Assembly: GCA_036867785.1 (NCBI GenBank)
Contig: CP145411.1
Coordinates: forward strand, 1,426,001 to 1,490,000
Source of the DNA: Plasmodiophora brassicae
Lineage: Eukaryota; Endomyxa: Phytomyxea; Phytomyxea; Plasmodiophorida
DNA: 64,000 nucleotides
Direction of reading: 5' to 3'
Shown here: positions 20,616 through 31,694 of the stretch, one piece after another
How positions within the stretch are numbered: the first letter of the stretch is position 1
How the letters are laid out: the number at the start of each line of letters is the position of its first letter
Notes under the pieces: model-generated
Databases searched by the model: none
What the model was told of the DNA's origin: nothing
What the model saw: the letters and a program-made list of their open reading frames with translations, nothing else
Program-made: the position numbers and the translations under genes

Positions 20616-23600
20616 TTACGGTTCCCTGTTGTTGATTTCTGACAGGGGTGAGCGGACAAGAGCGGTCGGCGCCGCGGCGCTTGTCGATGGCGCCAACTTC
20701 TTCTCTAGCATGCGGTTCTGCAAACGATCAGCACATAGCCGAGTGTGCTACGACATCCGTACCTTCGCTTCAAGGATCTTGATCTGTTTCTGCAACTTCC
20801 TGGACTGGGTGACCAGTTGGTTTAGTTTGACCTTGTCGTCCTCCGTCATGGCAGCACCATCTGGATTCGCTGCACTGGTTGAGTTTTGCGATGGCTGGGA
20901 TTTCAAACCGGCAAGTTCTTCTCTCAACGACGCCGCCTACAACAATTTGCCCTTCGTCAGGGTGGTTGGTACGCATGCACATCCACACCGTCCTACCTCT
21001 TGAGTAGCGGCTTCGATCAGTGTCCCACATTTGGCGTGCTCAGTTTCAAGCGTGGTCAACGTTGTTGAGTATGTGCGGACGCGCAGCTGCAGCAACAGAC
21101 GTTATGACCATAACGACAGTGTTAATATTCCTTCAGGTACCTCATTGTCCCGTTGAAGCGTTCGGTTCTCGGTCTGCAGCCGTTCCTGTACGGATCGATG
21201 CTGCTCTTCTAGTTCGCTTGCTGACCGTTCCGCGTCGAGAAGGCGCTCTCTGTACGCCAAGAGCGCCTATAAATGAATTAGAAGCGAAGGACGATCTCAG
21301 GGGGAATCCACAGGGTACCTGTTCGTGCCGCCCTCGAAGCATACAGATTTGTGATGAAAACTGCCCGCTCTACACCGTCCACTATCAGATCACAGATGGG
21401 TATGTGTTAAAGTCTGGCCTTACCTGACGATCCAGTGCAGTGCTCCACTTCGTAAAGAGCTCATCGTGATCGGACCTGTATAAACAGGATTCCCTAAATT
21501 CACACCATGATCATGTTATGCTGTTCCAGCTATGCACATTGCAATGTCTTGATAACCTTTGGGCGTAACACAGCCTGATCTCGAGGTCGTCAGAAGCGCG
21601 GAGCGAAAGCTCAAGGGCACGTTGGAGAGCTTCAATGTCCTCGAATTGTTTCGCAATGACGCCGCTTATGTCATCTACAGTCTTTGGAATCGCCTGGGCG
21701 AACGACTCATTAAGGAGAGATGCTTCAGGGTATATGAAGGGATTACCATCATTGACTGGCGCCACATGCTCAACTCTGACTGCAGTCTGTCATGAGAACA
21801 TGCCATCATGCTGATCTGCATCCGAAGATGCTCGCTTTCACTTGCAAACCGTTCTTCTTCTTTGGCCCACGTTTGTTCTTGCTATTGATTGGTCGCGTTA
21901 GTCCGTCAGAAGTCCACTCCACAGAGCGCCTGCATTTACCTCGCGATTGTGGTAGCGCAAGCTCGTCAGTTCGCTTCTAAGCAATTCAGACCCCTCGATT
22001 GCATTCGGGATAATAGCACAGAATGGTTGAACTGAAAATTCTTGTGCGAAGTTCAGAGATAGCTGAACCTGCCAGCGGCATAATTCCGCCACTATATCAT
22101 CACGCTCGTTGACGATATTCTGTATATAGTATTGACAATCAGAGCGAGTCCCAGCAAGGTAACGGTAAACAAACCTTCAGTTGCTTCTGTAGTTCAGCTG
22201 CATCGTTCCGCTCAATTTCTAACATCTCATGGGCCAATGCAAGCTCTGTAAGACTCTCAGTAGCGATCAATTCGGCTTCTGCACGAGCAAGTTCCAGATC
22301 AGCCGCAGATGTACACCTACGACAAACATACAGGTCAATACATATTTCGTTACTGCAGATCGCCCCTTACTTTCGCAACTCGGCGATGGCCTGATCCCGC
22401 TGGACTTGCAATTCTAGGATTTCATCCTCCATCTGCTGACAGCAGAGTTGTTGCCGTTCCGCTTCAGCTTGACTTTCATCGAGTGCGACTTCTGCCTCCA
22501 TCAAGGCTTGCCTCAATTCGTCAGAGTGAGATTCAGCCTCATGATTCAGGCATGACACGTATTCAATGGCTTCGATTCCATGGGGATGCCATCGCGGACC
22601 ACCGCTTTGCCTTTCGGAGAAGATGCACCGCCTCAAGTACTCGACCTCTTCGGTTAATGCACCAATGGTGTCACTCGCATTCCAAAGACAGGCAGCCAGG
22701 CCAGCGAGGTCTTCCAACGAAGTTGCGAAGTGCGAAACAAGCCGTTGCCAGTCGAGGGCAGCCCCCAAACCCCCAGGCTGTAGACAGGCTTGCTTCTCAG
22801 ACGGTGTCGTTGCTAAGACGTCCTGAGCAGCACTTACGGTGTCGAGGGCGTGGCCAGGACTTCCTTCTGTTGGCTGACGCAGCGGTTGATCTCCAATGGC
22901 TCCGCTTGCAATTCGAGAGGACAGAGCAGCGATTTGCTCCTGAAGTGCGGCGTTCTCACGAATCCATTTGCCGACCTCATCAGACAGGTTATTCTTTTCG
23001 TCTGTACGGGCCGCGAGCAGATGACGTTCGTTCTCGGCTTCTTGCAGGGCTTCCGCGAGGTCGGATTCTAGACGACCGACCTTTTCAAGAAGATCGGCGT
23101 TCTCAGATCGACGTATCAGGTCTTTCCCACGATGCAGCGACAGCTCGCTTAGCATCTGCTTGAGAGTCGTCACTGAAGAATCCTCCGAAAGCTGCTCACC
23201 CTGAACGGGCTCGGTGACAGCAACCTGGCTAAGGCATTGACGAATTGAATCAAGCACGGTTTGCAGCTTGGCGTTCTCGGCACGCAGGGATCGCTCGTTG
23301 TTCCGAGCGTCAGCGACTTCACCTTGAAGGTTTCGGATGTCGTGCTGAACGGCCACCAACTCAGAACAGGCATTGAGTGATTCACGTTCTTGGCACAGGT
23401 ATTGCTGGTGCATAGAGGCGCACTCAAACGAGGCCTGCTTGATGGCTGCGTCCAGGACGTGAATCTTCTCCGTTGCATGCGCTGTCGACGTGACGAGCTC
23501 TGTTGCAATGTCCTGGATCACAGCGACAAGATGCGACTTCTCATCCACAGCGGCTGCCCAGCGCGCCTCGCTGCGCTCAAGTGCTTCTTGCAAGGATTTG

Positions 23601-26544
23601 TGCAGGTCAACAATTGTGGCATCGCCAGCGAGAAGGAGCCGTACAAGAGTATCGACCAACATCGTAAGAACAAATCCGAATTCTTCGCGACCTTGGTGCA
23701 CGCTGTCGAGAAGTGCTTCAAATGCAAGATCGGTGTTGTGTAAGCCACAGGAAAGATTATCGTAAGGTGATATAGGGAAGTCAAGTGACATGCGCCGCAA
23801 GATCGCCGCGATGGCGGATTGTTCCTGGTTATGCAGGACGATACCACAAATCTCCTCATTCTTCTGGTTCAAAGCCAGCATCAGACTTCGGATGTCGTCA
23901 TTCGCCTTAGTTCGCAGTTCGGCAATCATACTGGTCAGTCGATGATTCTCCTGTTTCAGCGTCTCTCCTGCTTGGGTGAGTTCCTGCAACACGTTCTGGG
24001 TTCGTGATTCTGAACCTTCGAGGGCGTTGACATCCGACCGCAGACCAGTCAGCTCGCCATGCATGGAAGCGGCAGACGCTTCGCTGGCAGCCAGCTGCTG
24101 AGTTACCTTCCCGCAGGCCTGGGTGAGGCGAGAAATCTCATCTTCGAGCGACTTCTGAGTATCCGTAGCGGCAGAGATTTGCTGGTCTATCTGGAGTTGT
24201 AGGCTTGCAACCATGGACTGTAATTCCTCGCGCTCCGACGTCATAGTTCGAGCACGCTCGTCAAATACTTCACGTTCAGATTCAAGTTTCCGTTGGAGAT
24301 CACCGTTCGCATCCTGCAAACTGCTTCGATCGCTGCGCAACGAATCGCACTCGGAACACTGGGCAGCCAGATCGGCCTCGTATCGACTACGAAGAGCAGA
24401 GACTTGATCCGCGTACGCTCTCGTTTGTTCGTCGAGCACGAGCTGAAGAGAGACCAGTTGCTCGTTGGCTTGGAATGCTCTACCCAGCGACTCTTGCATC
24501 GCAATATGCCAATTCTCAAATTGCCGAAGCATTGCATCGAACTCGGACACATGGTGGCGCAGCGAGGACTGGGTGTCACCGACATTCGTCGACAGCTGTG
24601 CGTTGGCTTCGGTCAGCGCGGCAACCTGCCGAGACAGATTCAAGATGAGGTCGTTTGCGGCCGCGTGATCTGCTAGCGCCTTCTCATTTGCTCCTGCGAC
24701 GCGACGAACATAACCGTCGACATTCGAGTGGAGGCAAGCATTTGCATCCTTTTCAGCAGAGAGTTGGAAGCGGAGTTGCTTGACATGCTCGTCAAACTCC
24801 AGCTGCAGGGCTTGCGTTTGCCCTTGTTGCTGTTCGAGTCGCGTCTGAAGCGCTTCAACCCGTTCTGTTGTCGTCGAAAGTTCTTCGGTCAATGAAATGA
24901 TCACTGATCGGTCGCGTTCGGCGTCAGCGAGCAATTTGGAGGCGGCACGCTCGAGATCCCGCTCGCGCTCCTCAACCCGAGCTTGGATCGCCGCAAGCTC
25001 GGTTTCGTGCGATGAGGCATTCAAGGTGATCTGATCATTGAGAGCGGATACGTCCTTCTCAGCTTTGGCTGTGACTTCAGCCAGTTCGCGGCGAAGGCAC
25101 GCAACGGTTTCATTCAACGAGCTCCAAGCAAGATCCTTTTCCGACAGCGTTTTCTGCAGGTCGCTGATTACAGCGTTGCGGGCGTCTTCGAAATTCGAAA
25201 CAAGGTTCGCGTTCGCATCCTTCTGGGCGTTCAATTCGGTTGTGAGTTCCCGGATATGGTCGTCGCGTTCTCGAAGCTGGATCTGGGCTTGAGCGGTGTA
25301 CTCCTCACGGTGCGCTTCGAGCGAAACAGCCCTCTTGGTCGCCGTCTCGTACTGCTGGGTCAACGAGGCGATCGTCGCATTGCCTTGATCGACGCGTTGT
25401 TGCAGTGCAGAAACAGTCAGATCGAGATCGCCCTGACGGTTGTGTGCTTCGACCTTCAATGCCTCGAGTTGCGCTCGGTGTGACGCATCGTTCGCCTCAA
25501 TCCGTTCCGTCAACTCGGCCAGCTCACGACGCGCCTTCCCAGTGACGTCAGACAGCTCATGGCGAAGTCGCTCCATAGCGAGGTTCAACGCCTTAACGGT
25601 CGCTTCGCTCTCAGATAGCGTTTTTCGCAAGCCGTCAATCTCGGCATTCCGGGCGTCGAGAAGAGCGGCCGTCTCGTTATTGACCGCATCCAGGCGCGTC
25701 TGGGCGGCAATCATTGCTTTGGCACGCTCATCAATTCTGGACTGCATCGCCGACCGCTCCAAAACCCATTCGGTCCGTTCTCGTTCAAGCTGGGAAAGGG
25801 CGCTTCGTTCGCCTTCGATGGCGGCGGCAGCCTGATCCCGGAGTCGTCTCAGTTCATGGTCCTTCCCGGTCAATACCATCTTCGATTCGTCGTTCAGTTC
25901 AGTTAATCGCTGCTCAAGGCCCTGCACGCGTTCGCCCATGTCGGATCTGTCCGCCTCAGCCTGCATCTGGAGAGCCGCGTGATCACGCTCAAGAATATGG
26001 ATCCGGTCAAGAAGGCGTTGTCGTTCCCCATCCCAGTTGGACGATTCGGCTTTCATTCTGGCGACAAGCTCGTCGTAGTCGGCGCGCAGCTGTACGTCGC
26101 TCCCCGACACCGTGCCAGATTCCGCTGCCTGCCAGAAAGGACGCCATGAGAAGACAACCATCTGTCGTTATTACGTCAGCACCTGCTTCAACTGCTCGAT
26201 CTCGTCGCGTAACGCTTGCGTCCGGGATTCCAGTTCAGCCGCCTGCACGCACACCACACCGTCGGCGCTACTGTACGAGGGTCCGGCAACAACCACAGGC
26301 GTACATGCTGGGCTGCCGCCTTGGCGACCTTTGCCTCCAGGGCGCTGATCTTGAACTGCGCCCGACGCAGGTCCATGGTTGAGCCGGCTGCGAACGCAGT
26401 GCAGCCGACGACGGCGACTCCCCCACAGCCACCACAAAAATGGCGGCGGAAACTCGCGCCAAACTACCACCGCGCCGGGTCCTGCCAGGTTTCGAATTTG
26501 GGATCGCTCCAGAGGGGGAGTGCTTCCTCGTTGCGGTCTGCCAT
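20616..26544 (-). CDS. very long coiled-coil protein (golgin or cytoskeletal scaffold type)
   Basis: The start at 26544 (MADRNEEALPLWSDPKFETW) is followed by short N-terminal exons (MDLRRAQFKISALEAKVAK, AAELESRTQALRDEIEQLK). A giant exon covers about 26110-22370, and at least five small 3' exons end at 20616 (NRMLEKKLAPSTSAAAPT, then SEINNREP). The total is about 1,700 aa. Almost all of it is heptad-patterned coiled coil with recurring units such as ELTERIEANDAS, LRRELAEVTAKAE and ALNDQITLNASSHE, which hints at internal duplication. No kinase, motor, GRIP or other globular domain was recognised. It could be a golgin, a centrosomal or basal-body fibre protein, or a nuclear mitotic protein. The next gene on the same strand (rhomboid) stops 59 nt before its start codon. 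Confidence 0.75.
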
Positions 26545-26603
26545 GGAGGCACGCGGTGACAGTACCGAGATACACGTACGCGACTGTGTGTATTTGTGCC
26601 CGT

Positions 26604-28007
26604 TCAGGGGTATGGGCATCCCCAGAACGGGGCTGGTATACAGTTTAAGTACTTACAGGTCGGACAGGACGTGTTACCGTCGATGCCTTGCGACAACGTG
26701 GTTGATAATGCGATGAAGAGGAACACTAATAGGCATAGAGCAACGCCTTGACGCAACCGAGTCAATGAATACTAGTCCGGGATCGCGGGCGCCGGATGGC
26801 GTACCTGACAGGATTTTCGTATACAGAGGGCGTCCAGCGGGTCGCTCCTCAGTGAGGACGACCAGGCCGGCCAGGAATCCGCCGACCAAACCGCCAATAT
26901 GGCTAAAGTTGTCGATCCATGGGATCAATCCAACGGCTGCAGATGGACGGTCAGCCATGCCGCCGTGCGCCATCCACTGCCCGAGGCCTACCTAGAACCA
27001 GGACGATGTTCAACAGCAGAATCGGCAGGTACATTGGCTGGGGCGGCATGATCTTGTAGTTCTGCGCGCAATCTGCGAGCATTGCCCCGACGATACCTGA
27101 TAGCCCCGGTCAATGTGCTGCCGTGCTGGGGCGATCACCCGTCGTGCCTACCAAAGACGGCACCTGATGCCCCCACTGTCAACTCGTTGGGCAGGTAGAC
27201 GGCGCTGGCCAGCGATGACGTGAAGATTGCGACAAGGTAGATGCACCCTATCGGTAGTGGCCCGAACGCTGCCTGCTGATCAGGTGAGAACGCGGCCGCG
27301 CAAAGCACGCCCTTCCCAAGGGGGTTGTCGAACCTCCATCGACCCGCCAACGCGCCACAGAGCGTACATGTTAACCAGCAGGTGCACAATCCCACCGTGC
27401 ACGAACGCCGTCGTGAACAGGCGGTACCATTGGCCGTTGTGGATTGCGGGCACGTCTTTCGCCCCGATCCTGTGCATCGAGCGTTACAGGAACTCGTCCA
27501 TGACGACCATACGTCTTACTCGTCCAGTACGCTCGAGCTCGGGCCGATCATCGGGTTCGTCCCCACCGGTTCGAACACGAAGTTCGCAACGTACAACGTG
27601 GCGACAAACACGACCGTGTTGACGGCAATGATCGTTATGGTCAGGTACCGCTGCGTCCACCATTGTTCGTGCTCTGGAGGCGCTACTGCTAATGATGCTC
27701 CCTGCGCCAGGCGGTTGGCGCGATCGTTGTCCTTGAGGCCTTCCATGTGGTCGCCTCTGGGTCTCGCGCTGCTGTTGCTCGACGAGTAGCTCGGCAGGGT
27801 CAACGTGGAATGGGAGCCTTCGTCGTCCTGCGCTGGCTCGCTATTGGCTATACGCGGGAACAGGCCCAACCGGGGCGACGGCCGCCGCTGGTAATCGACA
27901 ACGGTGAACTCGGACGCGCCAGTCACGTCCCCGAGGGCCAACTGCTCCTGACGGGATCGCGACGAACGACGCGGCCGACGTCGCTGACCGCGTTGCTCTG
28001 TGGTCAT
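26604..28007 (-). CDS. rhomboid-family intramembrane serine protease
   Basis: Multi-exon, ATG at 28007. A disordered Ser-rich cytosolic head is followed by a first membrane segment (YLTITIIAVNTVVFVATLYV), then NPMIGPSSSVLDE and the conserved IHNGQWYRLFTTAFVHGGIVHLLVNMYAL block. The serine motif is GASGAVFG and the histidine motif is NFSHIGGLVGGFLAG, so the catalytic dyad is complete. The last exon encodes a seventh segment (GVALCLLVFLFIALSTT) and a cysteine tail CPTCKYLNCIP typical of eukaryotic RHBDL-type rhomboids. One intron is 27519-27471 (49 nt), with others near 27380-27340, 27140-27060 and 26820-26750. The family cleaves type I membrane proteins within the bilayer. Its ATG faces that of the next gene 78 nt away. 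Confidence 0.85.
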
Positions 28008-28085
28008 GTACGTCCCAGGCCTATGGGGTGGGCGCGTGCCAGAGATCCCTGGGGGTCGCCGCGCAGCCCCCGTTCCTGGCGGCCG

Positions 28086-29180
28086 ATGGTTCGACCTAGA
28101 GGAGGGCGACTGTGGTGCCCCGGCGCCGCTGCCGCTCTACTGCCGGTCGCCATCGTCAACATCCTGTTCCTCCTCTATGGGACTTCGCCACGCGCGTTGC
28201 TGGCCCCTTTCGAGGCCAACCGCCGCCTGCGATACGGTGACATGCTCGAAGCGTCATCGTCGACGGTCGCGTTCGATTTCGCTGGCGAATTCCATCGGCA
28301 GGCGTCGGCCAGGCCGGCCCGTCCCCATCAGACTCGCCCAGGGGACGCGCCACGCGGCTGGTCGTTCCCGTTCGTATCCGGTGACGTGTTCCGGCTCGCG
28401 TCCGACTTTATCTTTGACGAGACCGACGCCAGCGATGTGTGGACCGGGGCCGACGTGCGCCCCTGCGACGTCGTCTTCGTCAAGTCGTGCCGGTTCGCCG
28501 ATTTCCGGGCCCGGATCCGCCCAGACATCACCGCCCCGTTCATCCTGGTCAGCCACAACTCGGACGCGTCGCTGCCCGGGGACACGCCCGCCGACCCGCT
28601 CGTCTTCCGATGGTTCGCCCAGAACCTGGACCGCCCGGGCGGACGCCTGCACCCCATCCCGATCGGCATCGAGAACATGCAGTGGCCGGGCGGCAACGTC
28701 ACCCGCTGGATCGAGCGCCTCTCAGCGCCGATCCGCCCGTGGGACGATCGCGACCTGCTGCTCTTCGTCGCCTGGAGCGACGCGACCAATGCCAGACGCC
28801 GCGAATGGAAACGCCTCCTGGCGAATTTCAGCACCGACGTCGTCGTGGCGGGCGGCCTGTCGCGCGACGAATACCTGGCGGGGTTAGGTCGTGCGAAATT
28901 CGTCGCGTCGCCGCCCGGCAACGGCGTGGACTGCCACCGCACATGGGAGGCGGTCCTCATGGGAGCCGTCCCCGTCGTCCTCGCATCGGCGCTCGACGAC
29001 CTGCACCTGGCCGGCCCCGTCGTCATTGTCGACGATTACGCCGACCTGACCGAACCGGCCCTCCGACGCATCCGGCCGTCGTCCAGGTACACCCGGGACG
29101 TCGTCTGGGCGAACACGTGGCTGGCGAAGGTTCACCGCGCCGTACAGCAGTGCCGGGATCGAAACAGGGTCGACTTCTAA
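28086..29180 (+). CDS. type II membrane glycosyltransferase-like protein (exostosin-like)
   Basis: A single exon of 364 aa from the ATG at 28086, chosen because it precedes a short basic head and one signal-anchor helix (LLPVAIVNILFLLYG). The lumenal part has CDVVFVKSCRFADFRARI, FILVSHNSD, IPIGIENMQWPG and the C-terminal block KFVASPPGNGVDCHRTWEA followed by LMGAVPVVL. A PPGxGxDxHRxWE block followed by GxxPVV is typical of nucleotide-sugar-binding halves of GT-B enzymes such as the exostosin/GT47 group. The likely location is the Golgi. Donor and acceptor are not predictable. The open frame extends upstream to 27747, but that portion overlaps the divergent rhomboid gene and reads as its antisense. 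Confidence 0.7.
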   Translation: MVRPRGGRLWCPGAAAALLPVAIVNILFLLYGTSPRALLAPFEANRRLRYGDMLEASSSTVAFDFAGEFHRQASARPARPHQTRPGDAPRGWSFPFVSGDVFRLASDFIFDETDASDVWTGADVRPCDVVFVKSCRFADFRARIRPDITAPFILVSHNSDASLPGDTPADPLVFRWFAQNLDRPGGRLHPIPIGIENMQWPGGNVTRWIERLSAPIRPWDDRDLLLFVAWSDATNARRREWKRLLANFSTDVVVAGGLSRDEYLAGLGRAKFVASPPGNGVDCHRTWEAVLMGAVPVVLASALDDLHLAGPVVIVDDYADLTEPALRRIRPSSRYTRDVVWANTWLAKVHRAVQQCRDRNRVDF

Positions 29181-29212
29181 TATGGAGACCTGGACGATGG
29201 GTCGGCCCGCGT

Positions 29213-30838
29213 TTATGTACGGTGATATAGGGAGAGGTGGAGCCGGGCGAGGTCGCCTATCCGGTCGTTGGGGTCCGCGATGGCGTCCGCGGTCCTGCTT
29301 AGGAACTCGATGATGGACGCGACGTCCTTCGTGATGAACGGGTCGCGTTGCGCGTCCACGTCGCTGTCGTCGTCGGTGAGCACGTCGCGCATGGCGGTGA
29401 ACATGTCCAGGGATTGTGTGATGACGCGCCGGTCGGTGCAGGCGCCGACGCCGTCCAAGTGGACGCCTTTGTACCGTTTCAGCGGGAACGGCGACCCCGC
29501 CTGGAAATGCTGCCGGTGCCGGATGGTTCGTACCCATTGGCGGATAGCACGGGTCACGGTCCTCGGCAGGGAGACCTGGCGCGGCAGTTGCAGGCCATGC
29601 GACCCCCATCGCCTGCTGGCCAGGACAAAGTCGCGAACGACCTGGCTCAGCAGGACGGTTTGCACCCAGGGCGCCGCCTGCGTGTCGGCCGGGTACGTGC
29701 GCAGCGCCTTCGTCAGCCGCATCGCCAGGCTCGTCAGGAACGTCTGCGCCAGGTGCAGCGACGTGGCGTCCAGGGCGCCCCAGACCTGCAGCGTCAGCAG
29801 CGTCTGGCCGACGACGCCGATGAAGTCGCCGCCGTGCAGCAGCGCGTCGTAGCTGGTCACGATGAACACGTTGGCGCTGAGCGCCACGATCTCGTCGGCG
29901 ACGCCCGCCGCCGGGCCCCGGTCGGCCACGACCGCCGAGTAGATGTACGACTGCCACCCGCGCTGGTCGACCAGCGTCCGGCAGTTGAACGTGTTCCCGA
30001 TCAGCAGCGCGTTGATATCGTGCAGGAGGCGGGAGCGCAGCGCCGGCTGGGCGGCCTGGAGCAGGTGCAGGAGCGGGCCCCAGGCCGCCGGGCAGTGCAC
30101 GCGCCCGTCGTGCATCAGGTGCCGCCTGTCCGTCGGGCGCGGGCGCTCCGACTTGCCCATGAGGATCTCGAGCAGGGCCTCGAGCACGCTGTCGGCGACG
30201 CCGTGCCGCCGACCCGCGACTGCAACATGGGCCAGGAAGCGCTGTCGCCCGCTGCGGCACGTGCCGCACCAGCAGGACAGGCCCGTGCCGCACGAGCACG
30301 CCTGCCAGAGCGCCACGATCGCCAGGTCGTGCGAGCCGGGTCCGCTGGCCGACGCGAGCACGTCCGCGATGGCGATCTCGCGATCGGCGTGCGCGCCGGG
30401 TGACTTAATGGCGTCCAGGAGCGCGGCGTCGTCCAGGACGTTGCGTCGTGGTGGGCGCGGGGCGACAATGGAGAGCAGCGTGTGCCAGGTGGCGGCCTGG
30501 GACGCGTGCGGCGCCGTCAGCCGTGCGACACGACCGGAGAACTCGACCTGGACCGTGGCGGTCGTGTTCGGGACGCGGTAGACGGCGTCGATGTTGTCGA
30601 GCGGGACGACGAGCTCGGGGCGCGTGTACTGGACCCAGTCGGTCAGGCTGCTGTACAGCGCCAGGTGCGTGTCGTCCAGGACGGCGAACACGCGCCTGGA
30701 CGGCAGGACGAAGATGGCGGATCGGGCACGTGGGCGCGTGTGCCGGCGCAGCGTCCCGCATAGGATTACGTTGCGCCTGCGAATGCATACGGACGCCTGG
30801 CCGATCCGATCCAGGTCGTCGCTCGTTAATAACGGCAT
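29213..30838 (-). CDS. PH-domain protein with helical-repeat body, unknown family
   Basis: A single exon of 541 aa, ATG at 30838 (MPLLTSDDLDRIGQASVCI). Residues about 20-130 resemble a pleckstrin-homology fold (SAIFVLPSRRVFAVLDDTHLALY, then a terminal helix with ATWHTLLSIV). The rest is helical. It includes a Cys/Trp-rich patch (CSCGTGLSCWCGTCRSG) and a stretch DINALLIGNTFNCRTLVDQ followed by GWQSYIYSAVV. That stretch resembles the armadillo-like region of BEACH/neurobeachin proteins, although no BEACH domain is present. A role in phosphoinositide-dependent membrane recruitment is an inference. The gene converges on the glycosyltransferase with 32 nt between stops. Confidence 0.6.
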   Translation of the reverse strand: MPLLTSDDLDRIGQASVCIRRRNVILCGTLRRHTRPRARSAIFVLPSRRVFAVLDDTHLALYSSLTDWVQYTRPELVVPLDNIDAVYRVPNTTATVQVEFSGRVARLTAPHASQAATWHTLLSIVAPRPPRRNVLDDAALLDAIKSPGAHADREIAIADVLASASGPGSHDLAIVALWQACSCGTGLSCWCGTCRSGRQRFLAHVAVAGRRHGVADSVLEALLEILMGKSERPRPTDRRHLMHDGRVHCPAAWGPLLHLLQAAQPALRSRLLHDINALLIGNTFNCRTLVDQRGWQSYIYSAVVADRGPAAGVADEIVALSANVFIVTSYDALLHGGDFIGVVGQTLLTLQVWGALDATSLHLAQTFLTSLAMRLTKALRTYPADTQAAPWVQTVLLSQVVRDFVLASRRWGSHGLQLPRQVSLPRTVTRAIRQWVRTIRHRQHFQAGSPFPLKRYKGVHLDGVGACTDRRVITQSLDMFTAMRDVLTDDDSDVDAQRDPFITKDVASIIEFLSRTADAIADPNDRIGDLARLHLSLYHRT

Positions 30839-31115
30839 CGCACAACGATGCCCGGTTGACGTTATGGTCGTCGACGTGAACGACCACGAGCGGGTCGGTA
30901 ACGGGCGTCGTCAGTTGACTCACGGGGGCGGCGTCATGGAATCAGCACCCGCCATTTGGGAACGTGCATATCCTTTTCATCCGTCTATGACTCTCCATGG
31001 CTGACTCATGGCGCCACTCGCGTGAGTCAACTGGCAGATTCCAGGGCGTCAGCCCAGACGGTCGACGATTCGTCATTCGAGAATCTAAAGTGTAACGCGT
31101 ACCACGACGTGGGAA

Positions 31116-31364
31116 ATGGCCCCGTTCTGGAACCGGTTTCGTCGTCGTGTGCGATCGCTGTCGGCCCGCCTGTCCCGCAGGTCCAGCTCGCGAATGATGA
31201 TCACCATGGGCCCTGGGTACGACGACCTCGCGCCGCCCGTCGCGGACTCCAGCTTCAGCGACGTGAGCGACCTGTCCCTCGAGGCGGACGACGCCAACAA
31301 GGGCGCCCGCCGACGCGGCCGCCGCTCTCGTTTCCTGCGCTCGTTCAGACGCATCCTCATTTAA
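31116..31364 (+). CDS. small basic Ser/Arg-rich hypothetical protein
   Basis: 82 aa starting MAPFWNRFRRRVRSLSARLS. Both ends are strongly basic (RRGRRSRFLRSFRRILI at the C-terminus), with an acidic Ser/Asp centre (SDVSDLSLEADDA). No family is known to me. The clear charge segmentation argues for a real product, but its short length and the GC-rich background leave doubt. Confidence 0.4.
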   Translation: MAPFWNRFRRRVRSLSARLSRRSSSRMMITMGPGYDDLAPPVADSSFSDVSDLSLEADDANKGARRRGRRSRFLRSFRRILI

Positions 31365-31694
31365 TGTATACGACGTCTATCTATGGTGCGTGCACGGGTG
31401 TGCGGGTGGAGCGCGATCGCCAACCGGGCCGTGAAACTGTGTCCCGATTGGTGCAGTGGGCAACGCCGGCAACGTGGCGCAGCAGGTCCACGAGGACAAC
31501 GACGACGCGCCGGAGCCCCCGGGGCAGCCACGTCGGAGCGAGAGGCGCAAAATTTGAGGTGCGCGGCGCACTCTTCGGCCATTTGACTCACGGGCGAGCT
31601 GACTCATCGGCGCGTAGCTGGCCCGCAAACCCTCATAACTTAATCGTAATCGTTCGTCGTCATCATCGTCGTTCGCGTTCCCGTATTTATACCA
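31365..31694. other. gap before the RING gene, TATA-like sequence at its end
   Basis: About 330 bases without a supported gene. GTATTTATA at 31683-31691 resembles the AT boxes of other genes here but lies only a few bases before the ATG at 31695. Either initiation is atypical or the true start is further downstream. Confidence 0.35.

Noticed and set aside
27747-28085. N-terminal extension of the glycosyltransferase frame
   Set aside because: It would be antisense to rhomboid exon 1 and would bury the signal anchor inside the protein. The ATG at 28086 fits a type II anchor.
28884-30299. 471-codon minus frame overlapping the PH-domain gene
   Set aside because: It shares the strand but a different frame with the PH-domain gene. 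Its composition is low-complexity Arg/Ala/Pro/Gly, while the 541-aa frame has a PH-like fold.
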